From positions 1 through 59,698 of the forward strand of contig CANQXE010000016.1 of the NCBI GenBank assembly GCA_947627725.1: a stretch of DNA of 59,698 nucleotides, read 5' to 3'. Position 1 is the first letter of the stretch; each line of letters begins with the position of its first letter. The notes under the pieces are model-generated. The model saw nothing but the letters and a program-made list of their open reading frames with translations, was not told the origin of the DNA and searched no databases. Origin of the DNA: an uncultured Clostridia bacterium. GTDB taxonomy: Bacteria > Bacillota > Clostridia > Oscillospirales > Acutalibacteraceae. Of this stretch, positions 16,744-25,206 are shown in pieces. Made by a program: the position numbers and the translations under genes.

Positions 16744-18234
16744 TTGATAATTGATATGTCATTATACTGCGCACCTGAAAATGCGTCAGTAGGTTTTAAA
16801 GAGGCGGTCAAGGCTTCAAAGAGCGGAGACACAATTCGTTTTGAAAAAAACGAATATCATTTTTATAAGGATTACAGCGCGCATAGGGTTTATTATATGA
16901 CGAATACAGACTCCTTTGTTAAGCCCGAGAAATATTTTGCTATACTTATTGAAGATAAGGAAAATATTACTATAGACGGAGGGGGTTCGACATTCGTTAT
17001 TCACGGTGATATGTGCGCTCTTTCATTGGTAAGATGCGAAAATATTACTTTAAAAAACTTTACAATCCGCTATAACTCACCTACAAATTTTGAAATGACG
17101 GTTAAAGAAAAGAAAGGCTTTAAAATAACATATTCAATACCGGAAAGCAGTTCTTTTAAAGTGGAAAAAAATAATATTATCTTCTTTGAGAAAAGTCCGT
17201 TTAATAATAAAAATTATTATGAATTTAAAAATAATAAAAATTCGTGTTGCAATGTTATTCACAATGCGGATGATGTGTACCGTACTCAGCTCTCACCGAT
17301 TAAAACCGCTGTCAAAATTAAACGGATAAGCAAAACAAATGTTGAGTGTACTTATATTATTCCGCCTACATTTAAAATAGGCGATACTGTTGCAATGTCA
17401 CAGAACATGTGCAGGGATAACAGCGGTCTATTTTTCTGGGAGTGCAGTAATATTGTCAGCGAGAATATTACCGTAAATTATATGCACGGTTTCAGCTGGT
17501 TGTCACAAATGTGTGAAAATCTAACATTTCGTAATATCAGTTTTACGCCTGCAAAGGGTTACCACGTATCCTCATTTGCCGACTGTATTCATATATGCGG
17601 CTGTAAGGGCTATGTCAAAATTGACGGCTGTCTGTTCACACACCCTCACGATGACGGAATAAATATTCACGGAGCGTTTTTAAGGCTTAAGAAAATCATT
17701 AATAACAAAACTGCTGTTTTTGAGTTTGTTCACAGACAGCAGGGGGGTTACCGCGCCTTTTTCTGTGGTGATAAAATTAAATTTTACAGCAGAAAGGATT
17801 TGTCGGAGCTAAAAGGAACATATACTGTTAAAGAGGCAGTTGATGCTATTGATAATAAAACTGTTACCATTACTTTTGAAGAAGAACTGCCAGATATGCA
17901 GGAGTCGCTTTATGTATGTGAAAATGTTACTTATAATCCCGAGGTAACTATTTCAAACTGTACATTCAAAGCAATTCCGACAAGGGGAATACTCTGTACA
18001 ACGAATAAAAAATCCGAAATTTTTAACAATAAATTTTCAAATCTCAAAATGCCTGACATTTACATATCCTGTGACTGTATGGACTGGTACGAATCAGGAC
18101 CGTGTAAAAATATGAAAATACATAATAATACTTTTTCACAGGAAAAGGCGGTTGTTCTTGAACCGCTTTCAATAAATAAGCCCGTGCCAAATGTACATGA
18201 AAACATTGAAATTTATGATAATAAAATAGATTAA
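16744..18234 (+). CDS. Right-handed beta-helix protein, GH110-like
   Basis: A 496-residue parallel beta-helix protein. Features seen are the Gly-rich first rung DGGGSTFVIHG, many NIT/NISF-type rungs, and the acidic segment THPHDDGINIHGAF near residue 300, which resembles the DD-containing active-site region of GH110 alpha-1,3-galactosidases. Unlike many such enzymes it has no signal peptide, so it would work in the cytoplasm on imported glycans. The TTG at 16744 has the better-spaced ribosome site (GAGGTG, 7 bases); an ATG four codons later is 19 bases away. No transporter or sugar gene adjoins it, so the substrate is open. Confidence 0.65.
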   Translation: MIIDMSLYCAPENASVGFKEAVKASKSGDTIRFEKNEYHFYKDYSAHRVYYMTNTDSFVKPEKYFAILIEDKENITIDGGGSTFVIHGDMCALSLVRCENITLKNFTIRYNSPTNFEMTVKEKKGFKITYSIPESSSFKVEKNNIIFFEKSPFNNKNYYEFKNNKNSCCNVIHNADDVYRTQLSPIKTAVKIKRISKTNVECTYIIPPTFKIGDTVAMSQNMCRDNSGLFFWECSNIVSENITVNYMHGFSWLSQMCENLTFRNISFTPAKGYHVSSFADCIHICGCKGYVKIDGCLFTHPHDDGINIHGAFLRLKKIINNKTAVFEFVHRQQGGYRAFFCGDKIKFYSRKDLSELKGTYTVKEAVDAIDNKTVTITFEEELPDMQESLYVCENVTYNPEVTISNCTFKAIPTRGILCTTNKKSEIFNNKFSNLKMPDIYISCDCMDWYESGPCKNMKIHNNTFSQEKAVVLEPLSINKPVPNVHENIEIYDNKID

Positions 18235-18236
18235 AG

Positions 18237-18547
18237 GCAATGGAATCTCCATTGCTTCAGCGTGTAGAAAAAGTCCGGAAATTAAATTTCTACACGCTGG
18301 CAGACTTCGAGAAATGGAACTGAATTTACCTTTTGGCAATTCGTAGGCGTACAAAGGTACGGTAGAGTTGCCAAAAGGTAAAAACGCTGAAAGCCGCTTG
18401 AATTCGATGTTCAAGCGGCTTTCACAATATAAAAATAAATTTAAGAATAAAATGGTATACGGCTTTTATATATGCCTGCTTTTATTTCGGCGTGATTCAG
18501 ACCACTTTATCGACAGTCTGAGGCAATGGAATCTCCATTGCCTTTTA
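18237..18547. repeat. Cluster of hairpins flanked by a direct repeat
   Basis: No gene is visible in these 310 bases. They hold at least five stems: GCAATGGA-ATC-TCCATTGC (18237-18255), CAGCGTGTAGAAA/TTTCTACACGCTG (18258-18299), TTTACCTTTTGGCAA/TTGCCAAAAGGTAAA (18325-18382), TGAAAGCCGCTTGAA/TTCAAGCGGCTTTCA (18388-18424), and a second copy of the first stem with flanks AGGCAATGG to CCTTTT (18521-18546). The first and last are the same 19-base palindrome in direct orientation. Some stems may act as terminators for the two convergent genes, but the set looks like a repeat element. Confidence 0.6.
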
Positions 18548-18549
18548 TA

Positions 18550-19941
18550 TTAGTATTCTACTTTTAAATTTTCCTCTGCCTCTGCTACCTTAAGCATAAT
18601 TGCGCATTCAATTCTTTTTCTGTGCAGCTCACAACCGAACTTATAAATTCCGTTGACAGAGCCGGTCGTGTGGTATGCGTTGGCGGCACAGCCTCCTGAG
18701 CAGTAAAGCTTTGCAAAGCAGTCTTTACATTCACTGTGTGAATAAACATTGCATTTTTCAAACTGTTCAAGAACTTGTTTGTTTTTTATACCGTTCCATA
18801 TGTCGCCGAGCAAAAAGCTCTCGTCACCGACAAACTGGTGGCACGGATAAAGCTCGCCGGTCGGTGTAACGGCAAGGTACTCCGTACCGACACCGCAGCC
18901 TGAAACTCTCTTGACGATACAGGGACCCGCGTCCAAATCAATCATATAGTGATAGAAAGTAAATCCGGCGCCCTTTCGATATCTCTTAAGCATTTCATCT
19001 GCGAGGATTTGGTACTGCTCCTTTAGTACAGGCAAATCCTCTTCTTTTAGTGCGTACGGCTCGTTGGGGTCGGATACCACCGGCTCAATGGAAAGCTCCC
19101 TGAATCCTAAATCTGCCATATGTATAATATCGCTTGCAAAGTCAAGATTGTTATGAGTGTATGTACCTCTCATATAGTAGTCCTTTTGCTTTCTTGAATC
19201 AGCAAATTTTTTAAACTTATTAACAATTAAATCATATGAGCCGCTGCCGTTAGGGGAGACTCTCATCATGTCATTGGTTTTTTTTCTTCCGTCAAGTGAA
19301 AGAACAACATTGCTCATTTCCCTGTTGCAGAAATCAATAACATCATCGTTTATGAGAAGTCCGTTTGTCGTTAAGGTAAATCTGAAATTTTTATTATATT
19401 TCTTTTCCTGTTCTCTGCCGTATTCAACGAGCTTTTTGCAAACCTCCCAGTTAAGCAGAGGCTCGCCGCCGAAAAAGTCTACCTCAAGATTTTTTCTTGT
19501 ACCGCTCTGTTCAATGAGAAAGTCAAGCGCTCTTTTTCCTGTCTCAAGGCTCATCAAGCCCTTAGGACCGTCATATTCTCCCTTGCCCGCAAAGCAGTAT
19601 TTGCAGGCGAGATTGCAGTCATGAGCGACATGAAGACAGATTGCCTTGATAACTCCCTGACGTTTTTTAAACTGCTGCGCAAGCTCCTCAAAGGTATCGT
19701 CGGCGAACAGTCTTCCGTCACGTATAAGATTTTCAATATCATCAAAGCAAATGTCTATTTCTTCTGATGTAACCTCGTCATTATCCCTGTATTTTTCAAG
19801 AATAAATGATTTAATTTCTTCCCGGCTTTTTTCCTTATACATAGTAATAATATCATATGTCGCTTCGTCAACCGAATGTACGCATCCGCTGTTTTGGTCA
19901 AGTATGATATTATAGCCGTTCATTTTATATGCGTGAATCAT
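18550..19941 (-). CDS. scfB: SCIFF peptide maturase (radical SAM/SPASM thioether synthase)
   Basis: Forms Cys-to-carbon thioether links in the SCIFF peptide. The 463-residue enzyme has an N-terminal RiPP-recognition-like domain (residues 1-95), the radical SAM cluster CNLACKYC (C109, C113, C116), DFFGGEPLLNW near 165, and C-terminal SPASM/Twitch cysteines (GCGVGTEYLAVTPTGELYPC, then CKDCFAKLYCSGGC). The precursor gene lies 56 bases upstream on the same strand, which settles the family. The ATG follows GGAG with normal spacing. A terminator-like hairpin between precursor and enzyme probably lowers enzyme synthesis relative to peptide. Confidence 0.95.
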   Translation of the reverse strand: MIHAYKMNGYNIILDQNSGCVHSVDEATYDIITMYKEKSREEIKSFILEKYRDNDEVTSEEIDICFDDIENLIRDGRLFADDTFEELAQQFKKRQGVIKAICLHVAHDCNLACKYCFAGKGEYDGPKGLMSLETGKRALDFLIEQSGTRKNLEVDFFGGEPLLNWEVCKKLVEYGREQEKKYNKNFRFTLTTNGLLINDDVIDFCNREMSNVVLSLDGRKKTNDMMRVSPNGSGSYDLIVNKFKKFADSRKQKDYYMRGTYTHNNLDFASDIIHMADLGFRELSIEPVVSDPNEPYALKEEDLPVLKEQYQILADEMLKRYRKGAGFTFYHYMIDLDAGPCIVKRVSGCGVGTEYLAVTPTGELYPCHQFVGDESFLLGDIWNGIKNKQVLEQFEKCNVYSHSECKDCFAKLYCSGGCAANAYHTTGSVNGIYKFGCELHRKRIECAIMLKVAEAEENLKVEY

Positions 19942-19950
19942 AATTTACTC

Positions 19951-19976
19951 CAAAGAAAAAGGCGGGCATGCCCACC
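19951..19976 (-). terminator. Attenuator-like terminator between SCIFF precursor and maturase
   Basis: On the minus strand GGTGGGCATGCCCGCC folds into a G+C-rich stem followed by TTTTTCTTTG, directly between the precursor stop and the maturase start. Partial readthrough would give more peptide than enzyme. Confidence 0.6.
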
Positions 19977-19997
19977 TAAATCTCAATAATAATTTTC

Positions 19998-20144
19998 TTA
20001 TTTTTTAAGCTGCTCACATTTCTGGTTAGCTACCGAACAAGAAGTTTTGCTCGCGGACTGGCAGGATGTCTGGCATTCACCGCAGCCGCCCTTTTTAGCT
20101 GATTCGCAAAGATTGCGTGAGCTTAAAGTATTAATTCTTTTCAC
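19998..20144 (-). CDS. scfA: SCIFF precursor peptide (six Cys in forty-five)
   Basis: A 48-residue ribosomal peptide with a GTG start six bases after GAGGTG. It begins MKRINTLSSRNLC and has the conserved core CGECQTSCQSASKTSC; the six cysteines are at residues 13, 21, 24, 28, 36 and 43. This length and cysteine pattern, next to a SPASM radical SAM maturase, is diagnostic of SCIFF, which is nearly universal in Clostridia. The product's function is not known. The gene is missed by simple ORF callers because of its size and start codon. Confidence 0.93.
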   Translation of the reverse strand: MKRINTLSSRNLCESAKKGGCGECQTSCQSASKTSCSVANQKCEQLKK

Positions 20145-20188
20145 AGAGGACACCTCTTTCTTATTTTTTCTTTCATTATTTTACATTA

Positions 20189-21496
20189 TTACTCTGCCTT
20201 TGTCAATATGCTGTCGGGCAGCAAATTATCATCAGATATCATATTTACGCCATTTTCAAGGCACAGCCTGATATAGCTTATAATCTCCTCGCTTATTATT
20301 TCTCCGGGAATAATTATAGGTACGTCGGGCGGATAGGCGAAAATATAAGCCGCACAGATTTTTCCGACACTTTTTTCAAGCGGAGTAGCGACCGCTTTTT
20401 CTGATTCGCTTGACTTATACCTTTTTTGCGGGATAGTAATTTTTTTTGTAAACCTTTTTATATCACTTCTTTTCTCTATACTGCTTAATGCATTATAGAG
20501 CAGTTCAAAGCCTTTTTGAGTGTCGGCAACAGTGGAAATAAGTATAACAAAATTAAGCGTTGCTCCCTCAGGTTCAATCTTGTTATTTCTCAGATGCTCT
20601 GCAAGCTCAGCGCCTGTATATCCCTTTGCAGAAATTATCAGCCTTGTTAAATCATCATTAGGATAAACAGATATGTTTTCAATTTTCTTTACTCTTTTAT
20701 AAAAGCCGTCGATTAGTGATTTGTATTTTTCAAAAGCCTCTCTGCAAGCTTTCAAAAAGTCAACGCATATGTCAACAGAGCTGAGAAGAACGTAGCTTGG
20801 CGAGCTGGTTTCAAATATATCCATATACATTTTTACTTTCCTAAAGTAACCTTCATTATTAATATGAACAACGGCGGTTTGCGTAAGACAAGGAAGAGTT
20901 TTATGCAGAGATTGGATAATGATGTCACCGTCCGCTTTTTTGGGAAGCCACTCTGCGAAGCCGAAATGAGCCCCGTGAGCAGCGTCAACAATAAGCGGTA
21001 TTTCACACTTTATTTCACTGACAATTCCCTCGTAGGTAGGGGAGGTGATAACAATTGCCTTAGCGTCAGAATTTTCTTTCAGCGCGTTGTCAACAGTTTT
21101 TTGATTTATTCTTCCGTATACTCCGAGTTCGTCAATAAATTCAGGCTCTAAATAAATAACATCAAGCTCCTGCAAAAAGCAGGCGTCGTACACGGATTTG
21201 TGACAGTTTCTTGCTATAATTATTTTTTCGCCTTTTTCGCATACAGCGCATATTGCTGATAAAATCCCGCAGGTTGAGCCGTTGACCGATATAATACTTT
21301 TTTTATATCCGAACAAATTTGAAATATCTTTTTCAAGCTCTGACAAAATCCCTTTCGGACAATGCAGATTGTCAAAACCATTCATTTCGGTAATATCAGA
21401 CCAAGCGCCTGTTATATTAAATTTTTCGTTTCTCTTGTGACCGGGCATATGAAACGGATATGTGTTCAGCTTTGATAATTTGTCATTTAATTTCAA
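20189..21496 (-). CDS. Orn/Lys/Arg decarboxylase-family PLP enzyme
   Basis: A 435-residue fold-type I PLP enzyme of the short Orn/Lys/Arg decarboxylase group (YaaO-like). It has FHMPGHKRN at residue 15, the cofactor phosphate region SVNGSTCGILSA near 70, IVDAAHGAHFG near 170 and the PLP lysine in QSLHKTLPCLTQ near 195, with the small C-terminal decarboxylase domain (YPPDVPIIIPGE). The likely reaction is decarboxylation of a basic amino acid to a polyamine; the substrate is not resolved. The TTG start lies inside the end of the upstream membrane-protein gene (14-base overlap), so the two are coupled. Confidence 0.85.
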   Translation of the reverse strand: MKLNDKLSKLNTYPFHMPGHKRNEKFNITGAWSDITEMNGFDNLHCPKGILSELEKDISNLFGYKKSIISVNGSTCGILSAICAVCEKGEKIIIARNCHKSVYDACFLQELDVIYLEPEFIDELGVYGRINQKTVDNALKENSDAKAIVITSPTYEGIVSEIKCEIPLIVDAAHGAHFGFAEWLPKKADGDIIIQSLHKTLPCLTQTAVVHINNEGYFRKVKMYMDIFETSSPSYVLLSSVDICVDFLKACREAFEKYKSLIDGFYKRVKKIENISVYPNDDLTRLIISAKGYTGAELAEHLRNNKIEPEGATLNFVILISTVADTQKGFELLYNALSSIEKRSDIKRFTKKITIPQKRYKSSESEKAVATPLEKSVGKICAAYIFAYPPDVPIIIPGEIISEEIISYIRLCLENGVNMISDDNLLPDSILTKAE

Positions 21497-22022
21497 CTAA
21501 GCTTTTCTCCTTATTCAGATTAAGTATACAAAGCATTATGTATCCTGCAAATATCGGCATAAGCTCAATAAAGGCAGTTTCTTTAAAAATAATCAGAAGT
21601 ATTAAGTCAGTTAATAATATTGCGCCGCTTGCCGCACACAGCACATAAGCTTTTCTCAGTAAAAAAAGGAGAAATACGCATACTCCCGTAATCGCCGAAA
21701 AAGTGAGCGAGCCCACACAATGCAAAATATATTCATTATATTTGTCGTAGTCAAAATCAAAGCATATCGTCAGAAGCATACCGATAAGTGATACGGCAAG
21801 CAGGGGAATGTAAAATCTGTACTTTGTTTTTTTGTAACCTATTGTTATGTTTACGGCCAGAGCAAAATATGTAATTATACCCCAAATTGCAAAAAGGACA
21901 GGGTGTAAAAGACCTATTTTTGAGAGAGCACCGCTGTTTCCCGATAGAGTGCCGAGACTTGCATATATAACGGAATATATAATTGCAATTATGCACGATA
22001 AAACACAAATAATATTTTTCAT
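21483..22022 (-). CDS. Hypothetical multi-pass membrane protein
   Basis: A 179-residue protein with about six membrane helices (for example IICVLSCIIAIIYSVIYASL, VLFAIWGIITYFALAV, FYIPLLAVSLIGMLLTI, ITGVCVFLLFLL). No family motif is recognised. It overlaps the start of the decarboxylase gene by 14 bases on the same strand, which suggests a shared function such as transport or a regulator, but that is only position. Confidence 0.7.
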   Translation of the reverse strand: MKNIICVLSCIIAIIYSVIYASLGTLSGNSGALSKIGLLHPVLFAIWGIITYFALAVNITIGYKKTKYRFYIPLLAVSLIGMLLTICFDFDYDKYNEYILHCVGSLTFSAITGVCVFLLFLLRKAYVLCAASGAILLTDLILLIIFKETAFIELMPIFAGYIMLCILNLNKEKSLVEIK

Positions 22023-22053
22023 AATTTCACCTACTCTATTGTATCATATTTAA

Positions 22054-22082
22054 TTGACATTTCAAGCAAGTTGTGTTATTAT
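22054..22082 (+). promoter_or_regulatory. Strong promoter ahead of the tRNA-Leu(CAG) array
   Basis: A perfect TTGACA (22054-22059), 17-base spacer and TATTAT (22077-22082). It lies 30 bases before the first tRNA 5' half and is probably the original tRNA promoter. Confidence 0.65.
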
Positions 22083-22111
22083 TCATTTGCTGATTTTAAA
22101 ATTTAATATAT

Positions 22112-22435
22112 GCAGAAGTGGCGGAATAGGCAGACGCGCTAGATTCAGGTAACGCTACCTCTGTGAAAAGTAATAATTTCAGCATTTGCTGTTATTATAA
22201 AATGTGGATTAAGCAAAACGCTCCACCTTGGAACTCCTCGCCGTGTAAAATTTAGAGGACAAAGATGGAATATGCAGGAGTGGCGGAATAGGCAGACGCG
22301 TATGATTCAGGTAACGCTACCTCTGTGAAAAGTAATAATTTCAGCATTTGCTGTTATTATAAAATGTGGATTAAGCAAAACGCTCCACCTTGGAACTCCT
22401 CGCCGTGTAAAATTTAGAGGACAAAGATGGAATAT
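22112..22435 (+). repeat. Two tandem 162-bp units, each starting with a tRNA-Leu 5' half
   Basis: Units start at 22112 and 22274, exactly 162 bases apart, and the true tRNA starts a further 162 bases on at 22436. Each unit begins with the acceptor, D-arm and anticodon loop of tRNA-Leu(CAG) up to TTCAGGT, then departs into an identical 122-base non-tRNA segment with hairpins (AATAATTTCAGCA/TGCTGTTATT and GTGGA/TCCAC). The first unit differs in the acceptor (GCAGAAG) and anticodon stem (CTAGA for TATGA). This looks like repeated site-specific insertion or tandem duplication at the anticodon loop. Confidence 0.85.
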
Positions 22436-22522
22436 GCAGGAGTGGCGGAATAGGCAGACGCGTATGATTCAGGTTCATATCGGCGTGAGTCGGTGAGGGT
22501 TCAAGTCCCTTCTCCTGCACCA
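22436..22522 (+). tRNA. tRNA-Leu (anticodon CAG)
   Basis: Complete class II tRNA: acceptor GCAGGAG/CTCCTGC, anticodon stem TATGA/TCATA with loop TTCAGGT (anticodon CAG), variable arm CGGCGTGAGTCG, T-arm with TTCAAGT, encoded CCA. It is the last of three copies of its own 5' half and marks the left edge of the AT-rich accessory region. Confidence 0.93.
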
Positions 22523-22528
22523 GGAAGA

Positions 22529-22562
22529 CAAACCTATTTTAGTTTTATAGGTTTGTTTTTTG
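22529..22562 (+). terminator. Terminator after tRNA-Leu(CAG)
   Basis: ACAAACCTAT/ATAGGTTTGT stem followed by a long T run. Confidence 0.75.
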
Positions 22563-22587
22563 TTTTTTGTAGAGACGGGAGGTTAAT

Positions 22588-23514
22588 ATGACAACAAAGA
22601 AAAAACTTGTTGTTACTACTTGTATATTGAGCGTATTTTCTATAATTATGGCAATATTCTTTAATTATGTATTCCATTTTGAATTTTGGACAAACTTTTC
22701 ATTTGCTATTTTTGGAAGTGCTCTATTAGGATTTATTATGTCACTAGTTGAATATAGGGTAGAACGAAAAAGAGCTTTAGAAGAATATTATTTAAATTCA
22801 TCAAAATTAATTAATTTTTTTTCAAAAGCTAAATACTTTATTTCGATTGCCCCTAGTGAATTATTGATTAATTATTATAATGAGTTAGCAAATAGTAATC
22901 CAATGTTTAATGCTAATGATAATTCATCTGCTAAAGAAGATTTGTTTGAATTTATGCATAATATTTGGATTAATACAATAGATATACCTGAACCTGATTT
23001 TTCAGATTTTGAAAAGCAAGAATTTGATAAGTTTACTGAGAATATTAAAAAAGAATTAGTTGAAACAGTTTTATCATACATTACGATCTCAGAAACAGAT
23101 CTTTCTCAACTAGAAATGGCATATGGCAATTTAGATTTTTTATTTGGGAATCGAAAATTAAGAGCAAAAGTATTTAGTGATATACATAAACCACTTCAAG
23201 AATATAAAAAGTATATAGATGAAAAGGTATATCATTTTAGAGGTTTCATGAATTCACAATACAATAATTTTGGAGTTATAATTAAGCTAATTGATGATAT
23301 TCAATTAAAGTATTTTAAAATTATTAATACTTCAGATGAGTATATGTTTAGGATTACTGTATATAAGGATTTTCTTGATAAAATTACAGATAATACTAAT
23401 TGGCTAAAATGCAAAATATATCATCAAAATCATACAGAAGACAAGCATACACCTTTAATAGGTTATCAAGAAATGTTAAAATTGAAATCGATTATTGTAA
23501 AAAATGTGAGATAA
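22588..23514 (+). CDS. Membrane-anchored helical protein of unknown function
   Basis: A 308-residue protein with two N-terminal membrane helices (LVVTTCILSVFSIIMAIFF and WTNFSFAIFGSALLGFIMSL) followed by a 250-residue cytoplasmic, Lys/Glu-rich helical region. No enzymatic motif is recognised. It has its own ribosome site (GGGAGG) and is closed by a strong symmetric terminator, so it is a single-gene unit. It is the first gene after the tRNA, on the opposite strand to the mobilization genes, and is AT-rich. Such positions often carry cargo; a defence role is possible but unsupported. Confidence 0.75.
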   Translation: MTTKKKLVVTTCILSVFSIIMAIFFNYVFHFEFWTNFSFAIFGSALLGFIMSLVEYRVERKRALEEYYLNSSKLINFFSKAKYFISIAPSELLINYYNELANSNPMFNANDNSSAKEDLFEFMHNIWINTIDIPEPDFSDFEKQEFDKFTENIKKELVETVLSYITISETDLSQLEMAYGNLDFLFGNRKLRAKVFSDIHKPLQEYKKYIDEKVYHFRGFMNSQYNNFGVIIKLIDDIQLKYFKIINTSDEYMFRITVYKDFLDKITDNTNWLKCKIYHQNHTEDKHTPLIGYQEMLKLKSIIVKNVR

Positions 23515-23516
23515 TT

Positions 23517-23559
23517 GAAGAGTAAACCAGCAAGTGATTCACTTGCTGGTTTACTCTTC
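23517..23559. terminator. Perfect bidirectional terminator
   Basis: GAAGAGTAAACCAGCAAGTG, loop ATT, then its exact complement, followed by T-rich sequence. It separates the convergent membrane-protein and recombinase genes. Confidence 0.85.
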
Positions 23560-23575
23560 TGTCTTTATTTTAGAA

Positions 23576-25177
23576 TCAAGATACCAAATTTAATATTTGA
23601 ACTTCATCAAAATTTAATGTGTGTTCTTTAAATTTTCCGTTTAAGATAATGTTAATGTCCAACTTTCCACTCTGTTCAGATATGTTTATCTTATCAATCA
23701 AAATTCTCAAATCAGAATCGGATATGGCACCCTCGTCAATGATTTTATTAAATATTTCAATACTGCTCGATATTTCTACTTTTCGCTTTTTGATTGTTGC
23801 ATCCATTTCCTCAAGTTCTGAAATTTGTTTAGATAAAGTTTCAATATCATTTTCGCACTTATCAAGCATTTGGGTATAAACATCTGCTCGCTCTTTATCC
23901 CTCAATCGTTCAAGCAGGATTTCCTGTTGGTCAGATTTTCTTTGAGATAACTGTTCGTTAAGAAAATTAATATTATTTTGAGTTAGACTTTTATTTCTCT
24001 GCCAAGTGTTTAGTTTTGCATCAATTCGCTTAAAATTCTCAATTGCATTATCTCTTATTACAAGTAACTCATCATAGATAATTTTATCAAGTGCGGATTC
24101 TTTAATTCTATGCGGTGAACAATGTTCTTTTCCGTAGCGATGATAACTGTTACAGACATATTCATAGTATGGTTTTCTATCTCTGAATTTTCTTGTCTTG
24201 CAGGAAAAACTTGAACCGCAATCACCGCATTTAATTAATCCTGTGTATCTATGATAAGGCTTATTTGAGCTTGCTCTTACATTATTGTGTTTTTTATTTT
24301 CCAAAAGATATTGTACCTTGTCAAACACATCTTTATCAATGATTGCCGGAACAAAGTTCTCATGCCTGAAATGTTCATCGGCAGGCAAATTCTTTCTGAT
24401 ATGATTTATCTTATTTGTATAAGACTGATGACATACAACTGTTCCAATGTAGAATTCATTTTGCAGAATTCTTTTTACAGCAGTTCCTTCCCATAGGTAT
24501 CTGCTTGTAATTTCAGGCTTGGTATAAGGAATTCCTTTGCCGATATATTTTTGCTGATAAAATCTCGGAGTTTTTATTCCTTCGCTATTAAGCGTTTGAG
24601 CTATAGTTTTCAATCCATATCCGTTAAGATACATTTGAAATATCCTTCTGACAATGTTTGCAGGTTCTTCCATTATGAGAATCTCTTTTGTATTTTTGTC
24701 TTTGAAATATCCCATAGGAGGTATCATAACCAAGCCTTCTTTTTGCTTTTGAAGAAATCCTGCACGGACTTTTCTGCTGATGTCACGAGCATACATATCG
24801 TTGAATAATCCTTTAAAGCCGATAATTAAATCATCATTTTCATTGCTTGTATCAAGATTTTCTGTAACAGATAGCACCTTGACATCATTCTCACGCAAAT
24901 AATCAATAAACAATGCAGTCTGCGTTTTATGTCTGCCAAGTCTTGACATATCTTTAACGATTACTGCATCAATTGATTTGTTTTCAATGGCTTCATAGAT
25001 TTTGTTGATACCATCACGGTTGAAATGCATACCGCTTACATTGTCATCAAAGGATTCACCTACGATATTAAAATTGTTATTCTCAGCATATTCTCTGATG
25101 ATATTCTGCTGATTTGTCAATGAATTTAATTCATCATCTTCATCTCTTGAGAGTCGTGCATATAACCATACTCGCAT
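23576..25177 (-). CDS. Large serine recombinase (integrase)
   Basis: A 533-residue site-specific recombinase of the type carried by Clostridia mobilizable transposons. The catalytic serine is S10 in LYARLSRDED, followed by the resolvase domain with IVKDMSRLGRHKTQT, then the recombinase domain (GYFKDKNTKEILIMEE, AQTLNSEGIKTP) and a zinc ribbon (LIKCGDCGSSFSC with CNSYHRYGKEHC), ending in a coiled coil. I place the start at 25177 (MRVWLY), which has AGGAGTG in front; an upstream ATG lacks one. It probably integrates and excises the element in this window. The attachment sites are not identifiable by eye. Confidence 0.93.
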   Translation of the reverse strand: MRVWLYARLSRDEDDELNSLTNQQNIIREYAENNNFNIVGESFDDNVSGMHFNRDGINKIYEAIENKSIDAVIVKDMSRLGRHKTQTALFIDYLRENDVKVLSVTENLDTSNENDDLIIGFKGLFNDMYARDISRKVRAGFLQKQKEGLVMIPPMGYFKDKNTKEILIMEEPANIVRRIFQMYLNGYGLKTIAQTLNSEGIKTPRFYQQKYIGKGIPYTKPEITSRYLWEGTAVKRILQNEFYIGTVVCHQSYTNKINHIRKNLPADEHFRHENFVPAIIDKDVFDKVQYLLENKKHNNVRASSNKPYHRYTGLIKCGDCGSSFSCKTRKFRDRKPYYEYVCNSYHRYGKEHCSPHRIKESALDKIIYDELLVIRDNAIENFKRIDAKLNTWQRNKSLTQNNINFLNEQLSQRKSDQQEILLERLRDKERADVYTQMLDKCENDIETLSKQISELEEMDATIKKRKVEISSSIEIFNKIIDEGAISDSDLRILIDKINISEQSGKLDINIILNGKFKEHTLNFDEVQILNLVS

Positions 25178-25206
25178 TTTATCACTCCTTTCGCAAGCAC
25201 ACATTA

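Noticed and set aside
22112-22435. A group I intron in tRNA-Leu, as in cyanobacteria
   Set aside because: The 122-base segment is too short, and a 5' half without its own 3' half precedes each copy, so splicing would not restore a tRNA for the first two units.
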